A stretch of 64,000 nt of DNA, from the NCBI GenBank assembly GCA_964602055.1, contig CAZRPU010000001.1, forward strand, positions 62,001 through 126,000, read 5' to 3'. Of the stretch, positions 34,136 through 43,617 are shown piece after piece. The translations under genes were made by a program, and so were the position numbers. Below the pieces are notes generated by a model, which was not told the DNA's origin, searched no databases, and worked only from the letters and a program-made list of their open reading frames with translations. Every line of letters begins with the position of its first letter. The stretch's first letter is position 1. This DNA comes from JACPLA01 sp964602055 (lineage in GTDB: Bacteria; Bacteroidota; Ignavibacteria; UBA10030).

Positions 34136-35305
34136 ATGCCGAAGTTTCAGGGTGTTGATTACTACTCTCTCGACGAACTCCTTTCCGAAGAAGAGATTCT
34201 TGTCCGGAACACGGTCCGCGCCTTCGTGGATGAACGGGTCATTCCCATTATTGAACGGCATTACCGGGCCGGTACTTTCCCGCAGGATCTTGTCGCAAGC
34301 ATGGCGGAACTGGGGCTTTTCGGGTCGACCCTTCCGGCACAGTACGGTTGTGCAGAGATGAACAATGTCGCATACGGACTTGTGATGCAGGAACTCGAGC
34401 GCGGCGACAGCGGCGTCCGCAGCTTTGCGTCCGTTCAGAGCGCGTTGGTGATGTATCCCATCTTTGCATTTGGCTCGGATGCGCAGAAGAACCACTGGCT
34501 CCCTCTCCTGGCTTCCGGCAAGGCAATTGGGTGCTTTGGACTGACCGAACCGGACTACGGTTCGAACCCCGGGGGAATGATTACGAGAGCAAAAAAAGTC
34601 AAGGACGGCTATCTCCTCAATGGTGCAAAGATGTGGATTACCAACGGAACCCTTGCGGACGTTGCCGTGGTGTGGGCAAAGCTCGAAGGAGAAATCAAGG
34701 GATTCCTCGTCGAAAAAGGCACAAAAGGATTTTCTGCACCAGAGATGACAGGAAAGCATTCCTTACGGGCTTCAGTGACCTCGGAGCTTGTTTTCCAGGA
34801 CTGTTTGATTCCGGAGTCGAATCTGCTCCCGCAGTCAGGCGGACTCAAAAGTCCGCTTATGTGTCTGAGCCAGGCCCGCTACGGGATCGCCTGGGGGGCG
34901 ATCGGGTCCGCGATGGCTTGTTATGACACGGCCCTGCAGTACGCAAAGTCGCGCATTCAGTTCGACAAGCCGATTGCCGCATTTCAAATGACGCAGGAAA
35001 AACTGGTGTACATGATAACGGAAATTACCAAGGCCCAGCTGCTCTGTCTCCAGCTCGGGAGGCTCAAGGACAAGGGATCGGTGAAGTTCACGCAGATCTC
35101 CATGGCCAAGAGGAACAATGTCTATCACGCGTTGGAAATCGCCCGTGTTGCACGTGAGATCCTCGGGGCTAACGGGATTCTGGACGAATACCCCGTGATG
35201 CGTCACGCGGCAAATCTGGAATCCGTGAAAACGTATGAAGGCACCCATGAGATGCACACGTTGATTATCGGCGAGGATATTACAGGTTCACCGGCTTTCG
35301 TCTAA
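34136..35305 (+). CDS. Acyl-CoA dehydrogenase, glutaryl-CoA dehydrogenase type
   Basis: This 389-residue flavoenzyme probably oxidises and decarboxylates glutaryl-CoA to crotonyl-CoA in lysine/tryptophan degradation. FAD and substrate segments are CFGLTEPDYGSNPGG near 134 and KMWITNG near 165. The catalytic Glu lies in KTYEGTHEMHTLIIG near 370, and RHAANLESVKTYEGT is typical of the glutaryl-CoA group. I place the start at the ATG at 34136, after TTGAGGATC, because the alignment-like core begins there. It stands alone between a long leader and guaB, 37 bp downstream. The exact substrate is inferred. Confidence 0.88.
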   Translation: MPKFQGVDYYSLDELLSEEEILVRNTVRAFVDERVIPIIERHYRAGTFPQDLVASMAELGLFGSTLPAQYGCAEMNNVAYGLVMQELERGDSGVRSFASVQSALVMYPIFAFGSDAQKNHWLPLLASGKAIGCFGLTEPDYGSNPGGMITRAKKVKDGYLLNGAKMWITNGTLADVAVVWAKLEGEIKGFLVEKGTKGFSAPEMTGKHSLRASVTSELVFQDCLIPESNLLPQSGGLKSPLMCLSQARYGIAWGAIGSAMACYDTALQYAKSRIQFDKPIAAFQMTQEKLVYMITEITKAQLLCLQLGRLKDKGSVKFTQISMAKRNNVYHALEIARVAREILGANGILDEYPVMRHAANLESVKTYEGTHEMHTLIIGEDITGSPAFV

Positions 35306-35342
35306 CCGGCCCGCAGGCCGCAACAGAGTTCCAAGGAGCGCT

Positions 35343-36803
35343 ATGGCATCAAAGAAGATTCTGGGCGAGGCGATAACATACGACGACGTTCTTCTCGTTC
35401 CGTCGCGATCATCCGTCCTCCCCCGCGAGACCGATGTCGCAACGAGGCTTTCGCGTCACATCCATATTAATATTCCCCTCATCAGTGCCGCCATGGATAC
35501 GGTGACCGAATCGGAAATGGCGGTGGCTCTTGCCCGGGAAGGGGGCATCGGCATTCTTCACAAGAACATGAGCATCAAACGCCAGGCAGAGGAGGTCGAT
35601 CGGGTAAAGCGTTCGGAAAGCGGGATGATTCAACATCCCATTACGCTCGGTCCGCGCAAGACCGTTCGAGAGGCGATGGAGATGATGAAGAAATACAGCA
35701 TCTCGGGAATTCCGATAGTCGATGACGACAAGCTTGTCGGCATTCTCACGAACCGTGATCTGCGGTTCGAGCCGAACCTCGATCTTGAAGTCTCCCGCAT
35801 CATGACCGGCGGCAATCTCATCACCGCTCCTGCAGGAACAACCCTCGAGGAAGCAGAGGTCATTCTCCAGAAGCACAGGATCGAGAAGCTCCCGATTGTC
35901 GACAAAAGCGGAAAGCTGAAAGGTCTGATCACCTTCAAAGATATCCAGAAGAAGAAGCGGTACCCCAACGCCAGCAAAGATAAGATCGGCAGGCTTCGCG
36001 TCGGCGCGGCTGTCGGCGTGACTTCCGACACCGTGGAACGCGTTCAGGCGCTTCTCGATGCAGGTGCCGATGTGATTGTGATCGATACGGCGCACGGCCA
36101 TTCTGCCGGGGTGATAAGCATGATCAAGAAAGTACGCGCGCGGTTCGACGCCGAACTCATTGCAGGGAATGTGGCCACAGCCGAAGCCACGCGCGACCTG
36201 ATTCGTGCAGGTGTTGACGCCGTCAAGGTCGGTATCGGACCCGGATCCATCTGTACGACAAGAGTAGTCGCCGGGGTCGGCGTTCCCCAGGTTACGGCAA
36301 TCATGGAATGTTCGAAAGTCGCGCAGAAGAGCAACGTTCCCGTTATTGCTGACGGCGGGATCAAACAAACGGGAGATATCGCGAAGGCCATAGGTGCAGG
36401 AGCTGACAGTGTGATGATCGGAGGGTTGTTCGCGGGAGTCGATGAAAGTCCCGGCGAAAAGGTTCTCTTTGAAGGACGCAGCTACAAGATTTATCGCGGG
36501 ATGGGATCCTTGGAAGCGATGCGGTCAGGCAGCAAGGATCGCTATTTCCAGGATGTCGAAGATGACCTCCAAAAACTCGTACCTGAAGGAATCGAGGGTC
36601 GAACACCCTACAAAGGCAATTTAAGTGAGACCGTGCATCAGATGGTGGGAGGTCTCCGATCCGCCATGGGGTATTGCGGATGTCCATCGATTGCCGAAAT
36701 GAAGAAAAGGGCCACATTTGTCCGCATGACGGACGCGGGCCTTCGGGAGAGCCATCCCCACGACATCAACATCACGAAGGAAGCACCCAACTACCATTTG
36801 TGA
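35343..36803 (+). CDS. guaB: Inosine-5'-monophosphate dehydrogenase
   Basis: This 486-residue enzyme converts IMP to XMP, the committed step of GMP synthesis. It has the family N-terminus ITYDDVLLVPSRSSVLP and two CBS domains inserted at about 95-210. The catalytic loop GIGPGSICTTRV carries the active Cys near 304, and the flap region is EGIEGRTPYKG near 415. The length is normal. The ribosome site CAAGGAG precedes the ATG. The CBS pair usually senses purine nucleotides, which is family knowledge. The M24 peptidase gene starts 10 bp downstream. Confidence 0.97.
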   Translation: MASKKILGEAITYDDVLLVPSRSSVLPRETDVATRLSRHIHINIPLISAAMDTVTESEMAVALAREGGIGILHKNMSIKRQAEEVDRVKRSESGMIQHPITLGPRKTVREAMEMMKKYSISGIPIVDDDKLVGILTNRDLRFEPNLDLEVSRIMTGGNLITAPAGTTLEEAEVILQKHRIEKLPIVDKSGKLKGLITFKDIQKKKRYPNASKDKIGRLRVGAAVGVTSDTVERVQALLDAGADVIVIDTAHGHSAGVISMIKKVRARFDAELIAGNVATAEATRDLIRAGVDAVKVGIGPGSICTTRVVAGVGVPQVTAIMECSKVAQKSNVPVIADGGIKQTGDIAKAIGAGADSVMIGGLFAGVDESPGEKVLFEGRSYKIYRGMGSLEAMRSGSKDRYFQDVEDDLQKLVPEGIEGRTPYKGNLSETVHQMVGGLRSAMGYCGCPSIAEMKKRATFVRMTDAGLRESHPHDINITKEAPNYHL

Positions 36804-36813
36804 TCCCCCCTGA

Positions 36814-37884
36814 ATGAAGGCACAACGGCTTGAGGCGGTTCGGCAAAGACTGAAGGCGCTGCGACTCGATGCTTTGCTTGTGACCTTCACTCCCCACGTC
36901 CGCTATCTGACAAATTTTTCCGGGTCGAACGGGCTTGTCTGCATCACGCCGCGGCAACAATGGTTTTTTTCCGATGGCCGTTACCGCACGCAATCGGCAG
37001 AGGAAGTAAAGGGATTCCGCCGTATCATAACAGGCGGAAGTCTCCTGCGCGAGATGCAGGGCAGAGTTCGTTTCAAGCCGGGAGCCCGTATTGGGGTCGA
37101 CACGAGCCGCATGAGCGTCGTGGAATGGAAGGCAGTGAGGCGGCTCTTTCCCAAAGCCCGATGCGTTTCAGCCGATTCTCTTGTGGAATCGCTCGCGGCC
37201 GTCAAGGATGGGGCCGAAGTAGGCAACATCCGCCGAGCCATTGCCATCAGTGAGAAAGTCTTCGAAAAACTCCTGAAGGCCATCAAGCCGGGAATGCGCG
37301 AACGTGAGCTCGCAGCGGAGATCGTTTCTTTGCACCGCCTGTTTGGCGCGGAAGCCGATGCTTTTGAGCCCATCGTTGCCAGCGGTGAACGCGGTGCACT
37401 TCCTCACGCGAGGGCCTCGGAAAAGAAGATCAGGCGGGGCGAGCTGATTACCATCGACTTTGGATGCCGCTATCAGGGATACCACAGCGACATCACGCGG
37501 ACGGTTGCACTCGGGCGCATCTCATCCGAACAGAAGCGGCTCTATGCGGCAGTCCTCGAAGCGCAGGAACGAGCGTGCGACCGCGCCCGCGACGGAATGA
37601 GCGGCAAGGAACTCGATGCCGTCGCAAGGAATCACCTTGTGAAGCAAGGGCTGGGAAAGTTCTTCATGCATTCTCTGGGTCACGGCCTCGGCCTGCAGGT
37701 TCATGAACGCCCGCGGATCTCTGCCCTCAGCGGCGATATTCTCGAAGCGGGGAATGTGATCACCATCGAGCCCGGGGTCTATGTGCCCGGTGTCGGGGGG
37801 GTGAGAATCGAGGATGATGTTCTCATCCTCGGCGGAGGCAGTGAAGTGTTGACGCGAGCAAAGAAGGAACTCATTACACTGTAG
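36814..37884 (+). CDS. M24-family Xaa-Pro aminopeptidase
   Basis: This 356-residue cytoplasmic metallopeptidase likely releases N-terminal residues that precede proline. It has a creatinase-like N-domain (about 1-125) and a pita-bread catalytic domain. Its metal ligands are Asp in TIDFGCRYQGYHSDITRT (residues about 213-229), His in HSLGHGLGLQVHE near 285-295, and two Glu in ITIEPGVYV and VRIEDDVLI. It has no signal peptide. It lies between guaB and a glycosyltransferase in a closely packed rightward series. Confidence 0.93.
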   Translation: MKAQRLEAVRQRLKALRLDALLVTFTPHVRYLTNFSGSNGLVCITPRQQWFFSDGRYRTQSAEEVKGFRRIITGGSLLREMQGRVRFKPGARIGVDTSRMSVVEWKAVRRLFPKARCVSADSLVESLAAVKDGAEVGNIRRAIAISEKVFEKLLKAIKPGMRERELAAEIVSLHRLFGAEADAFEPIVASGERGALPHARASEKKIRRGELITIDFGCRYQGYHSDITRTVALGRISSEQKRLYAAVLEAQERACDRARDGMSGKELDAVARNHLVKQGLGKFFMHSLGHGLGLQVHERPRISALSGDILEAGNVITIEPGVYVPGVGGVRIEDDVLILGGGSEVLTRAKKELITL

Positions 37885-37907
37885 ATCGAGAGGTTGAATC
37901 ACCGGAC

Positions 37908-39227
37908 ATGAAGGAACGATCGAGGACGGCTCTCTTTGTTGCTTACTACTTTCCTCCGATGGGGTTGAGCGGAGTACAGCGAACGCTGAAGTTCGCGAAA
38001 TACCTCCCACTCTACGGATGGCATTCAACGGTCCTGACGGTTGGTCCGACGGGATATTTTGCCTTCGATCCCACCCTCCTGAAAGAAGTGGATGATGCGG
38101 GAATCAATGTTCTCAGGACGAGCTCGCTTGATCCCAACAGAATGTTCAAGCGGAAGGGGCTGGTCAGAATGCCTTCAGAGCGTACAAGGAAGTTCCTCCA
38201 GTTTCTTGGAGACTTCTTCTTTATCCCCGACACCAAGATCGGCTGGAAGCGCAAGGCGGTCAAAGCCGCCTCCGAATTCCTGAAAAACAATCCGTGCGAT
38301 GCAATCATTGCAACGGCCCCGCCGCAAACGGATTTTCTCATCGGGCTTGCTCTCAAGAAGAAATTTCGCATACCCCTTGTCCTGGAGTATCGGGATGCAT
38401 GGCTTGACTATCCCTTTAAGTTTTTCCCAACCCCTTTGCACCGCTTGCTGCATCAGCGTTTGGAAAAGAAACTGGTGAGGGGATGCGATCGCATCATTGT
38501 AACGCATCGTCGGGTGAAGGAGAGCCTCGTGAAGCGTTATCCGTTTCTGACTTATCATGATGTCACCATCGTTTCGCAAGGGTATGACAAGGAGGATTTC
38601 AAGTTTCCCGCAGCCGAAAGCCCGGGCGCATTCAAGAAGATGAAGATTGTCCATGCGGGCACGTTCTATGGCGGCCGCGATCCGTCGGTCATGATTCGTG
38701 CGTTGCACAATGTTCTCAAAGGTTCGCCGAAGCTGCGGGGGAGGATCGAACTGAACCTCGTCGGCAATACGCGGCGTGAAGACCAGAACCTGGTGAAAAA
38801 GCTCGGCCTGCAGAATGACGTTGCTTTCTTGGGATATCTTGAGCATCGTGCGTGCGCAAAACATCTCCTCGAAGCGGACATCCTGTGGATCGTTCTCGAT
38901 AACGATCACCAGTCCCCCGGCAAGCTGTACGAATATTTCGGGGCACGGAAGACGATTCTTGCATCAATCGTCGACGGCTATATGAAACAGCTGCTGCAGG
39001 AAAGCAATGCCGCCCTCTGCATACCTCACGATGACGTGCTGGCACATGAGCAGGCGTTGCTCACGCTGTTCAAGCAGTTCGACCAACACAAACTTCCAAA
39101 GCCCTCAGAAAGGTTTTCCGACAGGTTCGACCGGCGTATGTTGACGGGCGAGCTTGCGCGGGTACTGGAAACGCTTATGGACATCGATGCCCATGCGTTT
39201 GTCAAGGTCGCCGAGGAAACTCCATGA
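37908..39227 (+). CDS. Glycosyltransferase, GT4-like
   Basis: This 439-residue protein has the two-Rossmann (GT-B) layout. The N-terminal acceptor domain starts ALFVAYYFPPMGLSGVQRTL. The C-terminal donor domain holds KIVHAGTFYGGRDPSVMIRAL near 245 and the late SPGKLYEYFGARKTILA near 330, where a family-type Glu would contact the nucleotide sugar. It has no clear membrane helix. Donor and acceptor are unknown; other sugar genes nearby are the epimerase at 40528 and the ManC-like gene at 51739. Its stop overlaps the purD start by four bases. Confidence 0.85.
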   Translation: MKERSRTALFVAYYFPPMGLSGVQRTLKFAKYLPLYGWHSTVLTVGPTGYFAFDPTLLKEVDDAGINVLRTSSLDPNRMFKRKGLVRMPSERTRKFLQFLGDFFFIPDTKIGWKRKAVKAASEFLKNNPCDAIIATAPPQTDFLIGLALKKKFRIPLVLEYRDAWLDYPFKFFPTPLHRLLHQRLEKKLVRGCDRIIVTHRRVKESLVKRYPFLTYHDVTIVSQGYDKEDFKFPAAESPGAFKKMKIVHAGTFYGGRDPSVMIRALHNVLKGSPKLRGRIELNLVGNTRREDQNLVKKLGLQNDVAFLGYLEHRACAKHLLEADILWIVLDNDHQSPGKLYEYFGARKTILASIVDGYMKQLLQESNAALCIPHDDVLAHEQALLTLFKQFDQHKLPKPSERFSDRFDRRMLTGELARVLETLMDIDAHAFVKVAEETP

Positions 39228-40531
39228 ATGTCCTTGTCATAGGCTCCGGAGGCCGTGAGCACGCGCTTGTCTGGAAGTTGAAGCAGAGCCCGCTCGTGGA
39301 AAACCTCTGGTGTGCGCCGGGAAATGCGGGCATTGCGGGACTGGCGCCGTGCCTTTCGATCAAGGCAAACGACCTGCAGGGATTGCTTGCGGCTGCTCAA
39401 GAGAAGAATATCGATCTTACTGTGGTCGGCCCCGAACAGCCGCTCGTCGAAGGGATTGTCGATCTCTTTCGTGCAAATGGCCGCACTATCTTCGGGCCGG
39501 CACGGAACGCTTCGCTCCTTGAGGGAAGCAAGGCGTTTGCGAAGGACTTCATGAAACGCTACGGGATTCCGACGGCACGCTATGGAGTTTTTTCCCGTGA
39601 GAACGCCGCCGAGGCAGAACGGTTCGTGAACGATCTCGGGGGGCCGTGCGTGGTGAAAGCAGACGGGTTGGCTGCCGGAAAGGGAGTTGTGATGTGCGAA
39701 ACGCGCACAGCAGCGCTCGAAATCCTCCGCAGCATCTTTGAAGACGGGCTCTTTGGGAAAGCCGGCGAACGGGTGGTCATCGAGGAACTTCTCAAAGGAG
39801 AAGAGGTTTCGATTTTTGCGGTCACCGACGGGACAACGGCGGCTCTGCTTGCCCCGGCGCAGGATCACAAACGAATCCTTGACGGAGACCTGGGAAAGAA
39901 TACCGGAGGCATGGGAGCGTACGCGCCTGCTCCGTTGGCCACGCGGGAACTCCAGGATCGCGTTCTTCGGGAGGTCGTCGTGCCAACCCTCGACGGGATG
40001 AAAGCCGAGGGAACGCCGTACACCGGCTGCCTGTACGTCGGACTGATGATAACACGCGAGGGGCCTAAGGTGCTTGAGTATAATTGCCGTTTTGGCGATC
40101 CTGAGACACAGGTGGTCATTCCCCTTATCGAAGGGGATCTTGCTGCCCTCCTGCATTCTTCCGCGGCGGGGACCCTGAAGCCCGATGAAGCACGGCAGCA
40201 TGCAGCATCTGCTGTTTGTGTTGTCATGGCGTCCCGGGGATATCCGGACGAATATGAAACAGGCAAAGAGATCCATGGGCTGGAAACGGCAGTGCCCGAT
40301 GAAGGAGAAATTATTTTTCATGCCGGCACAACAATGGAAAACGGACGCATCGTGACGTCAGGGGGAAGGGTGATCGGGGCAACAGCGGTCGGCTATGATC
40401 ATGATCTCGCTGGAACCATTCAGTCGGCCTATCGGATCGTTGAGCGGATTACATTCGACGGTGCGTATTTCCGCAGCGATATCGGTCGAAAGGCCCTCCG
40501 TCCTATCGAAGCTGAAAGGAGCCGGCGTTGA
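39224..40531 (+). CDS. purD: Phosphoribosylamine--glycine ligase
   Basis: This 435-residue ATP-grasp enzyme joins glycine to phosphoribosylamine in the second step of purine synthesis. Family features are the N-terminal NVLVIGSGGREHAL, the ATP-grasp loop VVKADGLAAGKGVVM near 142, MGAYAPAP near 228 and YNCRFGDPETQ near 286. It overlaps the upstream glycosyltransferase and the downstream epimerase by a few bases at each end, so all three are probably translated from one mRNA. The mixture of purine and sugar genes in one operon gives no clear common theme. Confidence 0.97.
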   Translation: MNVLVIGSGGREHALVWKLKQSPLVENLWCAPGNAGIAGLAPCLSIKANDLQGLLAAAQEKNIDLTVVGPEQPLVEGIVDLFRANGRTIFGPARNASLLEGSKAFAKDFMKRYGIPTARYGVFSRENAAEAERFVNDLGGPCVVKADGLAAGKGVVMCETRTAALEILRSIFEDGLFGKAGERVVIEELLKGEEVSIFAVTDGTTAALLAPAQDHKRILDGDLGKNTGGMGAYAPAPLATRELQDRVLREVVVPTLDGMKAEGTPYTGCLYVGLMITREGPKVLEYNCRFGDPETQVVIPLIEGDLAALLHSSAAGTLKPDEARQHAASAVCVVMASRGYPDEYETGKEIHGLETAVPDEGEIIFHAGTTMENGRIVTSGGRVIGATAVGYDHDLAGTIQSAYRIVERITFDGAYFRSDIGRKALRPIEAERSRR

Positions 40532-41460
40532 AAATTCTTGTGACCGGCGGTGCGGGCTTCATCGGTTCCCATATTACTGATGCGTATCTCGGCCTGGGCC
40601 ACGACGTGGTCGTTATCGACAACCTCTCGAGCGGCGTTCGGGAAAACGTCGACCACCGGGCGAAATTCTACGAAATGGACATCCGGGATGATTCGGTTTC
40701 CGGCCTTTTTGAAAAGGAGCGATTCGAGATAGTAAATCATCACGCCGCGCAAATGGATGTCAGAAGGTCCGTCGCCGATCCGCGCTATGATGCTTCGGTC
40801 AATGTCCTTGGTGGTTTGACCGTCCTGGAACAAGCCAAGCGATTCGGCGTGAGGAAAGTCATTTTTGCCTCGACGGGAGGCGCTATTTACGGGGAGCAAG
40901 TGAAGTTCCCTGCCGATGAGGACCATCCGGTCGAACCGATGTCGCCGTATGGGATTACCAAGCTGGCCACGGAGAAATATCTCGCATACTACAGAATGGT
41001 TCACGGACTGGACTCCGTCATTCTCCGTTATGCCAACGTCTATGGCCCCAGGCAGAATCCGCACGGAGAAGCAGGCGTCGTGGCGATCTTTGCGAGCAAA
41101 ATGCTTGCGGGGGAACAACCGGTGATCAACGGCGACGGGACACAAACGAGAGATTACACGTACGTGAGCGACGTTGTGAAGGCAAACGTCCTTGCTCTGG
41201 GCCTCAAAGGCTCGGAGACCTTTAACGTTGGAACTGCGGAAGAAACTGATGTGAATCAATTATTCAGGAAACTGAAGGCGATTCTGAATCCATCCTGCCC
41301 GGAACAGCATGGGCCGGGGAAGGAGGGCGAGCAGCGCAGGAGCGTCATCAGTTATGAGAAGATCAAAAAGATTCTCGGTTGGTCTCCCGGTGTGAGGTTG
41401 GAGGAAGGGCTTGCTTTGACAGCAGAATATTTCCGTATGAAGAAGGGGCCAAAGAAGTGA
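40528..41460 (+). CDS. NAD-dependent nucleotide-sugar epimerase, GalE-like
   Basis: This 310-residue short-chain dehydrogenase probably epimerises a UDP- or other nucleotide sugar. The NAD-binding GGAGFIGSH near 8, the Ser/Thr segment FASTGGAIYG near 113 and the YxxxK pair in YGITKLATEKY near 142 are all present. The start is a TTG overlapping the purD stop as TTGA, supported by GAAAGGA eight bases upstream and by the family N-terminus KILVTGGAGF. It ends in overlap with the meaB gene (GTGA). Substrate specificity between UDP-glucose 4-epimerase and relatives is unknown. Confidence 0.92.
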   Translation: MKILVTGGAGFIGSHITDAYLGLGHDVVVIDNLSSGVRENVDHRAKFYEMDIRDDSVSGLFEKERFEIVNHHAAQMDVRRSVADPRYDASVNVLGGLTVLEQAKRFGVRKVIFASTGGAIYGEQVKFPADEDHPVEPMSPYGITKLATEKYLAYYRMVHGLDSVILRYANVYGPRQNPHGEAGVVAIFASKMLAGEQPVINGDGTQTRDYTYVSDVVKANVLALGLKGSETFNVGTAEETDVNQLFRKLKAILNPSCPEQHGPGKEGEQRRSVISYEKIKKILGWSPGVRLEEGLALTAEYFRMKKGPKK

Positions 41461-42416
41461 GCGCCCTCGGCGAAAGGATTCTTCAAGGGGACCGGAGGGC
41501 CGTCGCGCGGGGCATTTCGCTGGTCGAAAACAATGATTCTCAGGCTCATGATCTCCTGAAAGAGCTTTATCCTAAAACGGGAAAAGCTTACCGGATTGGC
41601 ATTACGGGCCCGCCCGGGGCAGGAAAGAGCACCATTACCAACAGGCTTGCAGGGCAGTTTCGCAAGGAAGGGCACCAGGTAGGCATTATTGCCGTCGACC
41701 CGACAAGCCCGTTCACCGGCGGCGCCTTGCTGGGGGATCGCGTGCGCATGACCGACGTGGAGCTCGATGATCGGGTGTTCATACGCAGCATGGCATCGAG
41801 GGGAAGCCTGGGAGGGTTAAGCAAGAAGGCGAAAGAAGCCGCGGATATTCTCGATGCATCGGGACACAGTATTGTCTTGATGGAAACCGTCGGCGTCGGC
41901 CAATCGGAGCTCGATATTGCCGGAGCGGCAGATACGACGGTGGTCGTCCTTGTACCCGAATCCGGGGATGGGATTCAGGCGATGAAAGCCGGACTGATGG
42001 AGATTGCCGATTTTTTTGTGATGAACAAGTCTGACCGACCAGGAGCCGATCAGGCAGTCATGTCGATCAAAATGATTTTGGGATTCCGTCCGGCTCCGAC
42101 GAAGGCTCAGCCGACCTGGTCGCCGGATGTGGTCAAAGCCGTCGGCAGTGAAGGGAAGGGAATCGTGGAAATCATGTCCCTCATTGAAGGGCATCGAACC
42201 TTCCAGGAACAGAACGGAGGTCTGGAAAAGAAACGGCGGCTGCGCCTCAAGAAAAGGATACGCGACCTTGTTGAGGAGCAGCTCCAGGTTGATTTCTGGA
42301 GCGAAGAGCGGTCCCGGGTTTTGGAAAAAGAGCTCCCGGTCGTCATCGACCGGCACATGACGCCGTACGACCTTGCCGCAAAGCTGATCGATGATTTCCG
42401 CCGCGTAATGCATTAA
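41457..42416 (+). CDS. meaB: Methylmalonyl-CoA mutase-associated GTPase MeaB/ArgK
   Basis: This 319-residue G3E GTPase protects and loads the B12 cofactor of acyl-CoA mutases. It shows P-loop GPPGAGKSTI near 51, VDPTSPFTGGALLGDRVRM near 84, SMASRGSLGG near 107, METVGVGQSE near 143 and NKSDRPGAD near 190. I choose the GTG at 41457, which overlaps the epimerase stop, because the preceding frame has no family sequence. The mutase itself is not in the window. Together with the downstream acyl-CoA dehydrogenase and carboxyltransferase it points to branched-chain amino-acid or propionate metabolism. Confidence 0.94.
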   Translation: MSALGERILQGDRRAVARGISLVENNDSQAHDLLKELYPKTGKAYRIGITGPPGAGKSTITNRLAGQFRKEGHQVGIIAVDPTSPFTGGALLGDRVRMTDVELDDRVFIRSMASRGSLGGLSKKAKEAADILDASGHSIVLMETVGVGQSELDIAGAADTTVVVLVPESGDGIQAMKAGLMEIADFFVMNKSDRPGADQAVMSIKMILGFRPAPTKAQPTWSPDVVKAVGSEGKGIVEIMSLIEGHRTFQEQNGGLEKKRRLRLKKRIRDLVEEQLQVDFWSEERSRVLEKELPVVIDRHMTPYDLAAKLIDDFRRVMH

Positions 42417-42450
42417 CGTTGCATCTCATAAGGAAACAAAGGACACTCGC

Positions 42451-43608
42451 ATGACAGAAACGAAGAACGGAACGGGAATGGGCTTCACGGAAGAAATGCT
42501 CATGCTGCGCCAGTCGGCGCGGGAATTTGCCGAAACGGAAATCCGGCCTCACGTCATGAAATTTGACGAGGCGCAGGAGTTCCCCCTCGACATTGTCAAG
42601 AAAATGGCGGGGCTCGGATTCCTTGGAGCGGTCACGCCTTCCGAACTCGGCGGGGCGGGCATGTCGGCGCCGGAATTTGTGGTCATCATGGAGGAAATAG
42701 CCCGGGTCGATCCGTCGGTTGCTTTGACCCTGGCAGCTCACAGCGGCCTTTGCCTCGAGCACATCCTCCAGTTTGGCAACGACGAACAGAAGAAGCGGTA
42801 TGTGCCGGATTTGGCCAGCGGAAAAGTCATCGGCTCATGGTGCCTCACCGAGCCGGGCTCGGGAAGCGATGCCAGCGGCATGCTCACGAATGCCAAACTC
42901 CAGGGAGAATACTATCTTCTGAATGGTGCAAAGACATTCATTACGAATGGCTCGTATGCTTCCACCTTCGTGGTTACCGCCAAGACAGACACAACAAAGG
43001 GAAAGAGCGGCATTTCGGCTTTCATCGTCGAGAAGCAGATGGGCGTGACGATTGGGAAGAAGGAGAACAAACTTGGTTTTCGATCCAGTGACACCGTCCA
43101 GCTCATTTTTGACAACGTCAAGGTGCCGAAAAAGAACCTTCTCGGGAAAGAAGAGGAGGGATTCAAACAGGCTCTTTCCGTGCTCGACAGCGGCCGCATC
43201 GGTATTGCGGCTCTTTCCGTAGGTCTTGCGCAAGGAGCCATGGAAGCGGCCATCAAGTATTCCAAGGAACGCAAGGCGTTTGGCATGGCTTTGAGCGAGT
43301 TTCAGGCGATTCAGTTCAAAGTTGCCGATATGGCGACGGAAATAGAAGCAGCGCGTCTTCTGACGCACCGGGCCGCGGCGGCAAAGAGGAAGGGAGAGTC
43401 CATCAACCTCCTGGCGGCCCAGGCCAAGTATTTTGCAAGCGAGATCGCACAGCGGGTTGCAACCGAGGCCGTTCAGATCTACGGCGGCTACGGATTCATC
43501 AAGGAATTTCCCGTCGAAAAGTTTTACCGCGACGTCAAGCTCCTTACCATTGGCGAGGGAACATCCGAAGTGCAGAAAATGGTCATTGCCAAGCACTTTC
43601 TTCAGTGA
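42451..43608 (+). CDS. Acyl-CoA dehydrogenase, short/branched-chain type
   Basis: This 385-residue flavoenzyme introduces the alpha-beta double bond in acyl-CoA. It shows CLTEPGSGSDASGM near 131 and KTFITNG near 165 for FAD and substrate. The C-terminal signature YGGYGFIKEFPVEKFYRD is followed by LTIGEGTSEVQKMVI with the catalytic Glu near 370. The sequence type resembles butyryl- or isovaleryl-CoA dehydrogenases. It stands between meaB and a methylcrotonyl-CoA carboxylase-like subunit, which favours isovaleryl-CoA in leucine breakdown. That assignment is by context, not by a specific residue. Confidence 0.93.
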   Translation: MTETKNGTGMGFTEEMLMLRQSAREFAETEIRPHVMKFDEAQEFPLDIVKKMAGLGFLGAVTPSELGGAGMSAPEFVVIMEEIARVDPSVALTLAAHSGLCLEHILQFGNDEQKKRYVPDLASGKVIGSWCLTEPGSGSDASGMLTNAKLQGEYYLLNGAKTFITNGSYASTFVVTAKTDTTKGKSGISAFIVEKQMGVTIGKKENKLGFRSSDTVQLIFDNVKVPKKNLLGKEEEGFKQALSVLDSGRIGIAALSVGLAQGAMEAAIKYSKERKAFGMALSEFQAIQFKVADMATEIEAARLLTHRAAAAKRKGESINLLAAQAKYFASEIAQRVATEAVQIYGGYGFIKEFPVEKFYRDVKLLTIGEGTSEVQKMVIAKHFLQ

Positions 43609-43617
43609 GGCGTATCC

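Noticed and set aside
35146..35161. parS-like site near an acyl-CoA dehydrogenase end
   Set aside because: TGTTGCACGTGAGATC matches about 12 of 16 bases of the parS consensus but lies inside a coding region and lacks the symmetric half.
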